Shown here: positions 54,450 through 64,000 of the stretch, piece after piece | How the letters are laid out: every line of letters starts with the position of its first letter | How positions within the stretch are numbered: position 1 is the stretch's first letter | Source of the DNA: Lateolabrax maculatus | Taxonomy: Eukaryota > Chordata > Actinopteri > Acropomatiformes > Lateolabracidae | Length of the DNA: 64,000 bases | Direction of reading: 5' to 3' | Assembly (NCBI GenBank): GCA_031216445.1 | Contig: CM062205.1 | Span: forward strand, 21,965,501 to 22,029,500 | Notes under the pieces: model-generated | Databases searched by the model: none | What the model was told of the DNA's origin: nothing | What the model saw: the letters and a program-made list of their open reading frames with translations, nothing else | Position numbers and translations under genes: made by a program

Positions 54450-55136
54450 CTGTGGAAAGAAAAAGAGAGAGAAAAAATAGCATTACACATCACAAGCCTC
54501 TCAAATCCTGGTGAACACACGCCATTTCCAAAGACATGGATAACAGAGGCTTTGCTGTTACTGTTTTTGTTTGTGTCAGCAACATGCACAGCAACCACAA
54601 GTAGAAAAAAAAAAAAACCTTTTTCATCCCCTGTTGATACACATACTGATCTACGGGCACAAATTGGATGCTGCCCCCCGCACCCCCCTTCCCAAAATCC
54701 CCCACTGTGCACAATTTCATGACAATGCTGCCTGTGTGCAGCGCGGGCCACGACTGGATATCAAGTGGCGGCGCTGGGAGCTGAGATTTGTGTCGGCGGT
54801 ACTGGCGGTGCACTCCTGTCGCCGCGGGCTGCCTGACACACCTGACTCTATAATACCAATATCTCCTGTTTATCAGCAACTCATCCATATGTGGGGATGA
54901 GTTTCCCGCCTGTAAACACTGGCAGGATCCGCTGCCGCTCGCCTTGTACAATATTCATGGGTTTACCTCGAGAGAGGATATGGATACGGTGAACGCCGCA
55001 ACCTCCTCCGCATACAGATAACGTCCGATCTCTCTCTCGCCATCTATTTCGCTCTGTATTGGAATTCTTAAGCTGGACAGGAAACTGGGCCATGGCTTGG
55101 TTTCACACACTCCTGACACTGCCTCTCGATTTCACT

Positions 55137-55276
55137 CACACACACACACACTTCCGAACACACAAGTTCAATCCCTTCCCACGCTGGTCTTTATACTCTG
55201 GAGAGTTGAGCTTAACGCCCCAAGTGGCAATGCCGCTGGAGTGTGACTCACTCACACACACACACACACACACACA
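55137..55276 (+). repeat. Two (CA)n runs
   Basis: (CA)n occupies 55137-55150 and 55253-55276. The sequence up to 55410 continues with many short CACA words. Confidence 0.85.
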
Positions 55277-55576
55277 AATACATTCCTTCACACTACAGTT
55301 CACAAACACTGCATTTTTACACTCACATGCAACTGTATACACACACATACTTTTCGCCTTTTCACACACAGATTCATCACAGCTTGTCTCTCGCTCTCTC
55401 TCACACACACACAGTGTAAGTGTACACATGGGGAGCGAGGCAGTAATGATATTCAGGCTCTGACCCATTTTACACAATTATTCTCTGCTCCATCTCTCTG
55501 AGGCTTACCTTTCATACCAGCAGGATACACAGGCTGTCACACAGGTAGCTGGGGAAGTGGCACAAAGACCTGGATG

Positions 55577-55578
<2 letters not shown>

Positions 55579-55612
<34 letters not shown>
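55579..55612 (+). repeat. (TG)17 microsatellite
   Basis: Seventeen TG units are followed by an imperfect GTGTGTGGGGGGG end. Confidence 0.95.
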
Positions 55613-55617
<5 letters not shown>

Positions 55618-56904
55618 GTGTGGGGGGGTGGGGATTCAGGCCCCTGAGGATGTGTGTCTGTGTGTTTATAGCACGTTTGTTTTCACATGTGTATATCTGC
55701 ACAGATCGGACAGAAAAGGGCATTGCATTCTGTTTGCACTGTACCTACTGTATAAAAAAAAGAAACACTGTGACTGTGCCAATTTTAAGCTTTCGCATAT
55801 TTTTTTTTCTTCTGACGGATCAGCCTTAAAAATACGTTTTCATTTGTTTCTTTTCCTGCAGCATGCAAGAGGAAAATAAACAAACTAAAAGGAGCAAAAG
55901 AAACTAAGAAAAAAATACCTTTGGAAACAACAATAATTTTTATACCATCAGTTTCCCGACATTTTCAACTTTCAGTAAAACCCAACAGCTTGCAGTATGA
56001 ATACCCAGCATAATGCTGTCCATACAGCACGCAAGGAAATAATAAATAACAGCCATAATCTGACATCTTATCATTTTCAACTCTGCCTGGACGATGTCAG
56101 ACTATATTCAGCAGGGAGCAAAATTTCATATTCCATCTGATAAGTGACTAAATTGATGAGAAGTTATTAGGGAATCTACAAGGATGATTATACTTGTAAA
56201 GCAATGGCTACCAGCTGGTAATGTAATTTTTAAATAAGATGTTATGGGACATTTCTGTAAAGAATACGCATGTTTGAAAGTCAAAAAGCCATTACTTTAA
56301 CAGATAAATAAAGTCAGCAACATTACAGCTTCTATGTGTGAATGGGGCTTACAGTATGTATGTGTAATTGCAATATGACTGCGGCTGAATGTGTGTATGA
56401 TTGCTATGCTGCTGAGAACTTGCCGTCTTCATGCATCTCTGGACGGGGAAGGTTATTAGGAGGTTGTGTTTGTGTGTGTATGCTTTGCATGCCTCTGAGC
56501 TTGCAGCAATTTTCAGCTGCGTTGATCCTACACTCACACGCACACATGCAGCGTTACAGCCCCCCCCTAAGAACTGACGGGGGAAAAGTTCAGATGCAGA
56601 CAAATGGGCTCGTGGTGGGGCGGTCTGGCCTGCTGGAGACACTGCTGTCAAACCACCGGCAGCATCAACAACACACAGAACATAACAAATACTCAGACGC
56701 ATGTTTGGCTACCAGAACTAAGTACAGCACCTCAACTCTGACACGCTGGAATTTTAACAATAAATCATTAAAACTGTGCTTTGACTTTGAGAAATGAGCG
56801 TGATTAATGTAAACAAACAAGTCCACAGGGGGGAAAAGGGTCACTGCTTTGTTTCATATCCTCTCCATCGTCAACTCCCTCCTTGATTATCTTTCTTTCT
56901 TTCT

Positions 56905-56985
56905 CTTGTCAAGTCAGGTTTATTTCAAAAGGCCAAAGTTAAGACAGGTTTGTCCTTAAAGGCTTTACAATCTATACAGCATGTT
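56905..56985. repeat. Fish dispersed repeat piece with TCAAGTCAGGTTTATTT
   Basis: GTCAAGTCAGGTTTATTTCA and AAAGGCTTTACAATCTATAC match a repeat phrase common in teleosts. Confidence 0.55.
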
Positions 56986-59170
56986 TTTTCAGAGCTCCGC
57001 CTTCCATTAAATGTTTTCCATTAACAAAAACATTTACTTTCACTCCCTTATTTTTTGTACGTCCTATATTATTTCCTTAAAGGGAACTCTAGTCGTTTGA
57101 AGGGGCAACCTATGGCATTTAACATGATTACACATGTAATTATATATTCAAAATAAAAATGTAATGATAGTAATTATAATATATTATAATTGTACCATAA
57201 ACAAACAAGACCATTGCTGAGAAGATTGGCAGCTTCTAACAACCGGGCACTACACTGATGTTTTTATCCTCCCTTAACAAAGTAGGAAGAAAAAAAATAC
57301 AGAATCATAACAGGAAGAGTCAGGAGGGACGAACAGCAACAACCTCCTGAACAGTTAGAGAGAGAAGCTACAAACCACCTAACCTCTGGTCAAATTCATT
57401 TTCAGTACATAAACTGTACGAGAGTATTAGAAGCAATCCGACTGTGACATTGTCTTGATAAATGCTTCACATGACACACATGGTCTCATCGTATGTATCA
57501 TATAATAAAATTGGTAACTGTAACTTAAATAACCAGCTATTTATCGCCACCTGTTGTGTTTTAGAGCAAATGTTACCAGACATCGTCATGCCAGCTTGTT
57601 AAATATGTCAAGACAGTGACGTGGGTAGAAAATAACAGGGAGAAGGAATACTCTTATTAGAAAAGTAAGCGTTTTTTTTTTTTTTTTGCTCTTTAATTTG
57701 GTCAACTTTGGAAAACTAAAATAACAAACTTCTATTAATTTGGGCATAACCTTGAGGGACCTAATCAAAAAGGCTTCCATCCCGCTCTGGAAGCACTTTA
57801 GAGAAGCTTCTTTAAAAACTCACGAGAGAAGTGGGAGTGAACCGGATAAAAGCATCCTAATTAAACACAGACAGAGAGCAAATTGCAATTTTGTTTTCCA
57901 TTTGATTGCAGTAAAAGCCAATATTGTCCCTCAGTGCAATAAAACATTAATATCACTTACAGCTGAATGTGATAAATGAGTGATGACTTAATGTCTGCTG
58001 CACATAAGACAACCAAGCACTCACTATAAGGATAATTTCTTTCCATTTTCCAAATCATGGTGCCAGAACATCATGCAGCTTACATGGATTGATGAGAAAC
58101 GGGAACTACAATTCCAATACAACATTAGGTGCTGCAATATCACACTTGGCTAATTTTGCTCCTCAATCCCTTGGTACAAGAAAAGATGAAACAATTATTT
58201 TGGCCTTGCCAGAAGCAATCCAAACAGGCTTGGTTTGCTCCAGTCCACGGGTCTGTTTTTGCCTTGGGCAAAATGTATTTCTCATCCAGTGTGTTTACAA
58301 TTGGAGAAATGAGGGCTGTCCGTGATAACCTGAACACATCTGTAGTCTGTGTGCAAAAAATAAATAAATAAAAGAAGACGACTGGCAGCTTTTTTTAATT
58401 TTACAGCTAAGGGCTGCAGTAGGACTCGTCTGCCAAGTCCAATTTCCGCTGCAGCAGCTCCGAGCTGCTCTTTGCTTGTTGCTTGTTTACGTTGTTGTTT
58501 CTCATTTTCTAACACCAGAATCTCATATTCAGACTGGGGAGGGAACAGGTACCGCAAATACATTTGGAATTGGATGAGAGTTGCTGCCAGACTGATGTGT
58601 GATGTGACAGTGGGATTATTCTGAGTTCAACAGTCCTCGTTTCATAATCGATTTCATTGAGTGTTCATCGGTTCGACTACTGTATCCAACGTACAACCTC
58701 AATTTCAACCTGAGGGTGCAAGCCACGTGCTTCACTCCCAATTTTTGACAATAACAAAACAATGGACCCCTTAAAAAAAACACGATTTATCTCCTTCAAC
58801 ACACATGTCCACTTTACATTGTCATGAGTGGAAATTATATGGGAAACACAAAATGAAACACCTTGAAAAATTCAATTATCCATCCTTTTAAACTCTTTGT
58901 GCATGTGATTTTTTTTTTTTTTTTTGCCTAAAACGTTCCCCAAAGGTAGTGTCTTTTCCTGTGGTTTTCTACTGAGGCTGTGTGTTAATAACATTCCCCA
59001 GCAGATGCCTTTGTTTTATAGTGTTGAAGCCCTCCCCTCAACTCCCACCTGCCCAACCTCCCCCCACCAGCACCACCCCGGAGAGTTATCTAGACTGGCC
59101 AGGCAGAGCGGCGAAAGGTTTTGTGAAATTACCTCCAGTAATTAGCCCAGCACGTAGGATCGGTGCTGAG

Positions 59171-59172
<2 letters not shown>

Positions 59173-59220
<48 letters not shown>
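59173..59220 (+). repeat. (CA)24 microsatellite
   Basis: Twenty-four CA units without interruption. Confidence 0.95.
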
Positions 59221-59225
<5 letters not shown>

Positions 59226-59319
59226 AGGTGGGCATACACTGCGGCTGCATGCTGCTCCGCTTTCATCCGCTGCATTCATCTCTACTTTAGCAGCAGCTGG
59301 GGATGAGTTTACCCCCGCG

Positions 59320-59395
59320 ACCGACGAGAGCGAGTCAAACTCCCTGGTGCTGTGACTCACCAGGTAGAGCCGCTTCCATTGAGCCAACTCTGATG
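59320..59395 (-). repeat. tRNA-like remnant, possibly a SINE head
   Basis: On the - strand TGGCTCAATGG (59376-59386) fits a pol III A box and GAGTTTGACTC (59332-59342) resembles a B box. Their starts are 44 bases apart, as in tRNA genes. The stems do not fold into a good cloverleaf, so I do not call a tRNA gene. Confidence 0.25.
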
Positions 59396-61230
59396 AGTTT
59401 TTATTCAGTTGGCTTCTGTTTACCAAGAAAGTGTTTTTGTCAGCCTGTAATAATAACGCCATATTGCAATGTATTTAAACTAAACACTGCAGAAAAATGA
59501 AGATAAACACAATAAGTTTAAGGGAACTTTATTTTACTAAATTAGAATTTGGTTTTTGAATCTGACTGAAAAGACTGAACTCAATCTGATATTGATCAGA
59601 TAGAGTGCAGCTCTTTTCTGACCTGGAACTTAACCTGCAGTGCACCATTTTAAACTATATATTATTTTTTTATATTTACTATAACATTACTCAGTAGGAG
59701 AACTAAGGCAGCTGATTCTTTGAAGACAAAGATACTTGTGTTAAAAAAAAAAAACACACATATCTGCCCAAATAGGTGAGAAGCTTCATGTCTCTGATTA
59801 CTGCAATCAAATAAGAAACACCCTTTGTCTTTAGCGCTGCCTCGTCTTCGTCTCTCACCTCCTTTCTGTTTGTACTGTTGGTTGAAGTGAAAATTATTCA
59901 TGAAAACCGAGTCAAGCAGAGCAAGCAGCAACATCTTTTATTTAAAGTTTCCAGACATACACCACTCGATAACTCCAAACATTCCTGCTTTCCTTAAACA
60001 GTTCTGGACTTTCCTCTCTCCGGGCAACTAGGAGACACTACAGAACTACATTATAAAAACTATAATCCTTCAGTAAATGTACCCCAGCAGGTTATACCAG
60101 CTATCAGTACATTAACCGAACGATGCTGTACATAACACCACAGGCAAATTACATCTAAACATAAATAAAACTTCAGATGTTAAAGGTATAATTGTGTCAC
60201 TTGGTGAATAAAACCCTACTGGGCCTCTTTTTTTTATCACAATATCATATGGAAAATGTCCCAGAAATCTGCTGTCGTCTCCTTTTGCGCATGTGCATCT
60301 CAACAAAACGGTGAGTCAGGCTGTTTCGATCCAGAATTTATGAAACACAAGTCTTTACTTATCTATCAGAACTGATCATAATTGAGCATTCCTCTGGTGT
60401 TTTGACCTTTGATCTTACTTTTTCTTCCCTCCAACACTGGCAATCATGGAATTTAAAGTAATCACACTTGCACGGTTGGTATAGAAATCAGCCAATTGCC
60501 TATAATTTAATGCAATGTACAATGAGTGGAGGTGAAGATAAGGGTGCCCCACAATCACGTTAGATAAACCAGAACAGGTTCTTTGCCTCTCCTTGTCCCG
60601 ATTTTCTCTCGTTCCACGGTTTCGATAAATAAAAGCAGGCCAGGAGGCGTCACAAAGGTAATCATCTGCCTGTGATGCCGGGGCCGCAAGCTCCATTTGG
60701 CAGAAGCAGAGTGAATATATCTCATCTGCGGAGCAAGTTTGGACTTCCCACAGAGGCTATAAACAACTTTAATGATCTTCAGACTACTGTGCGGCGCCCA
60801 GTCACCCCGTATACTGCGATCGCGGGTCTTAATACACTACTGAAGCATCCTGATAAAACAGCATGGAAACAAGGGGAAGAACCTGCTCCGAGCCGCTCAA
60901 TCTGAGCCGGGAGGAGATAGGATAGTGTGCGCTCGCCATTTGAGCTGGTGAAGGCAGAGAAAGCTGAGGAGGAAGATCTAAATTGGATCTCTGCTCCTGG
61001 GCTGCTCCTGCCCTGATGGAGAGGCGGAGAGCAAGCCAGGAAGAATGGGAGAAAAGAAGAGCAGAAGAAAAGGTAAAGCAGAGCCGGAGGAGGGGGTGGT
61101 AGGCGCCTCATTCCCACCGCAAGCTGCATCTTGTCTTTCTACACAGCAGCACAACATGTGCATACACGCCAACGCCCACACAAACATGCAGACGTACACA
61201 AAGAAACACCCACATACATACACACAATAA

Positions 61231-61254
61231 CACACACACACACACACACACACA
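61231..61254 (+). repeat. (CA)12 microsatellite
   Basis: Twelve CA units, preceded by shorter CA runs. Confidence 0.9.
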
Positions 61255-61339
61255 AACAAACAGAACCACAAGATAAGGCCAACAGAAAATCCCAGACAGC
61301 TGATGGCATCAGTAAAGAGCAAAGTAAATTAGAGGAGAA

Positions 61340-62215
61340 GACTATAGTCAAGTAAGGATGTCAGACAGGAGAGGAGAAGGAACCTGAAACAGAGACAAGG
61401 GGAAAAACAAGGACACAAGAGGATGAAATTTGAAAATAGAAAAAAAAGATAAAAGATATGAAAGAGCATAAATGAAGTGAATGGAACAAAACAGAGAACA
61501 GAGAAGAAAAAGTTACATGAGGAGAAAAAAGGGGGTAGCAAACAGGAGAGAAGAGAGGAAAAGAAAAAAGATGAATAGTAAAAGGAGATGATAAATTAAG
61601 AAAGAACGGATCCTAGGAAAAGAGATAAAAAAACTAAGGAAAATGAATATTATTAGGGACAAAAATAGAGAACTCAACTGAATAAGTGAAGAAAAAGAGA
61701 AAAAAGAAGAAAAAAGAGAGGAGAGATGAGACTAGTAGAAAACAAAAGAAAGGGGAGCAGAGAGAAAGAAAAAGACACACAGGAAAGAAGAAAAAGGATG
61801 ACAAAAGAAGAAGAAGAGATGAAAACTGAGACTAAGAGAAAGGAAAAACAGGAAAAGAGAAAAAAGAAAAGACAAGTGAAAAGAGAAGGATAAAAAGGAT
61901 AAAAATGGGGGTTAAAACAGAAGAGAACAGAGGAGAGGAGAAGATAAGAGTTGAAAATATGATAAATCGCAGAGAACATTGGAGGAAAAGAACAGAACAG
62001 AGATAATAAAAGAGAAAAAACAAAAGACACAAGGAAGGAAGAATTGAAGAAAAGAAGAGAAAAGAAAATGGGCAACAGAGAAGAAGAGAAGACCGGAGAA
62101 GAGGATGAAACGTTTACAAAAGGGACAAAATAAAGAACAGAGGAAGGGCAAAGAAAAAAGAAAGAAGCAAGGAGTAAAGAAGAACAAGCTGAGGACAAAA
62201 GAGAAGTGCAGAGGC
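61340..62215 (+). repeat. Second purine-rich tract, about 0.9 kb
   Basis: The + strand is dominated by A and G with many GAAAAGA and AGAAGAA words; it is richer in A than the tract at 41230. Long - strand frames rich in F, S and L are artefacts. Confidence 0.85.
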
Positions 62216-62929
62216 GGGATGGTTTCTGTTCGAGCAGGGATTTGATTAGCCGCCGATCGTCCCCAGGGGCCCTGCAGCCTCTGCTGGGAGTAACCTTGTG
62301 CTCTGGAGCCGAGCCCCTTGAGATGCATGGCCCCTGTCAGAGCCGAGGGGCCCCTGAGCCACCCTGCTGAAACAGCCCTATAATTCTGCACTACATCTGC
62401 ATTCAGAGGTCATTCATCACAAAGTGCACAGTCACAGGTATACCTGCCTGCGGCTCCGTGCCCCCCCCCCGAATACCCAACTGCGATTCCTATAACTCTG
62501 CACATCTCCTACTTTTAAATGTTCTCCGCCATCGCTGCTATGCTCAATATCTACATTAAAATCTGCATTTAAATCTGCTCTAACCTACTTCAACTCCGCT
62601 AGTACGTCAAACTCTTCTCCATAATAAAGTCTTCTCAACCGCCACGTCCAACTCAGCTTGAGCTTTATGTTTAAATCTACCCTTCTACTACTTCAACAGG
62701 CTCAAGCTCCATTTTTAATTTGCTATCCGGATTCTTCTTTATGGTTAAATCTACTGCGACACCACTTAACCTCTCACTGAGCTTGGACTCTTTCAACAAA
62801 ATCTTCTCTATAATCTATTGTTCAAAGATTCTCCCCTTAGCTCGATAAAAGTGTGACATCAGCATATCTGTATCAGATCAGCCGGCTGTATCACGGATTA
62901 AGACTCTTAACAGAGGAGTTGCACTGGAT

Positions 62930-63180
62930 TAAAGGGACAGTTTGTCCAAACCACAGACACACAAAAACACCCAGTGATGGAGTTTTAACTTGCCTCCACA
63001 CTCATACAATGGAGGTAAAAGATGTTTTGTAGTGCTCACAGAAGTGAAAAATTACATTTTAAACACTAAACAGCAGATGGCAGTTTCACTGGAGCTACAT
63101 CTTACCTTTGGTGGAAATTTACTGACTTACTTATTCCCTTTTTACACCAAAATTAGCAGTTTTTTTTTTTTTTTTAAACA
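62930..63180. repeat. Fish dispersed repeat piece starting AAAGGGACAGTTTG
   Basis: TTAAAGGGACAGTTTGTCCA, ACAATGGAGGTAAAAGATGT and AAACAGCAGATGGCAG are phrases of a common teleost repeat. The stretch ends in poly-T. Confidence 0.45.
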
Positions 63181-64000
63181 CTGGTAAACCTTCTCAAAAT
63201 AGGCGATTAACTCCTTTCCCCATCGCCAGCAGGTGAATTTGCCTTTCTGCTTTGTGTCACGTTCAACATCACGAACGTGACAGGAAACTGGTGGTTACTT
63301 TTTCAATATCTTTTACTTCAGTCTCTCTTTCAAACTCAACGCCGACTAATTTGGAGCGATGTGCGGGCGCTGCTTGAACTGAGACGGATGGAGTGGGTGG
63401 GATGACAACAAGTCATAGAAGTAACAGGCGCGCTTCATAAGAATCAGAATATTTAAGTTGTATGACTTTTCTCTTTCCGCCAAGACAATTAAATACATTC
63501 ATGTAAGACAGAGTGGGAAATAGTCCCTATGAAAATTGTCCACTGCAAAGCTTTTGTATTATCCAGAATACTTGGATATACTGGGGAAGTGGCTGAAGTT
63601 TCTTGCTTTTCAGTTTGGGTTTCTAACTTTGTTATTGCACTTCTGAGTTGCATTCCTTAGACAATTTTTGATGATTAATTTTACATGTTTGCTTTAACAA
63701 ATATTATATGGTTGAAAACTTTGGCTTAACTTAATATTTACTTTTGTTTTTTGTAGCCAGACTAAAACAATACCCTGAAACTAATCAGTTTGGGGTCATG
63801 TCTGGTCTTTGGGCATTAAATAATATTCTCACACGTGTCAGGCTTGAGTTCAAGTCATGTGACTTAAATCTTTACTTCAGGGCCTACATTGAGAACATGA
63901 AACTGACACAGTGACCTGGTCTGATAAAATCAGGTCCCAATAACAACGTCACGATTTGTTCTAAATTTAGAGCCATGGTTTAAGAATAGTTTAAGACTTA

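Larger units (their letters stand above)
54450..64000 (-). other. atrn: atrn intron sequence upstream of the penultimate exon
   Basis: The stretch should be intron of atrn. I searched the - strand for the juxtamembrane exon of attractin and did not find it. The region holds five CA/TG runs, a repeat at about 56905-56985, a tRNA-like piece at about 59320-59395, a purine-rich tract at about 61340-62215 and a dispersed repeat at about 62930-63180. Confidence 0.6.

Noticed and set aside
55505..55560. Possible exon with a GGTAAGCCT donor on the - strand
   Set aside because: The frame before the donor runs through a CA repeat and has no attractin pattern.
60672..60905. Possible further atrn exon near 60.7 kb
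   Set aside because: Neither strand gives attractin-like residues or matching splice phases.
61674..62391. - strand frames of 174 and 159 codons
   Set aside because: Same cause: a purine-rich tract read on the opposite strand gives F/S/L-rich frames.

Overview
The window looks like nuclear DNA of a ray-finned fish. Coding exons are short, lie far apart and have GT/AG borders. The introns are full of CA/TG microsatellites and of dispersed repeats of kinds I know from teleost genomes. There are no bacterial operons, phage genes or CRISPR arrays. Nearly all open reading frames longer than 60 codons are chance frames in introns, repeats or low-complexity sequence.

Two genes can be supported and they point at each other. 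On the + strand, seven coding exons between 8346 and 33869 join in frame into a GDNF-family receptor alpha. It has three cysteine-rich domains and a C-terminal GPI-anchor signal. Key words in the protein fit GFRA4 (the persephin co-receptor that works with RET) better than GFRA1 or GFRA2. The signal-peptide exon was not found and probably lies upstream of the window. On the - strand, two exons (54335-54449 and 50296-50420) encode the C-terminal cytoplasmic tail of attractin (atrn). The rest of atrn lies beyond position 64000. ATRN and GFRA4 are also tail-to-tail neighbours on human chromosome 20p13, so each assignment supports the other.

Layout: 1-8345 is gfra4 intron 1 or 5' flank, with several dispersed repeats. 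8346-33869 is gfra4 with six introns of 1.8 to 10.2 kb. 33870 to about 37100 is probable gfra4 3' UTR, with two G-quadruplex motifs close to the stop codon. About 37100-50295 is intergenic sequence plus an atrn 3' UTR of unknown length; it contains a polypurine tract of about 1.4 kb. 50296-54449 holds the atrn exons, and 54450-64000 is probably atrn intron with microsatellites and a second purine-rich tract.

I did not see a wholly new system. The most unusual structure is the last atrn 3' splice site. A (TG)n tract of about 109 bp on the coding strand fills the place where the polypyrimidine tract should be and ends directly in the TAG acceptor. Other points worth a look are a perfect 18-bp hairpin with a third copy nearby (40096-40366), a decayed tandem array in gfra4 intron 6, and the purine tracts.
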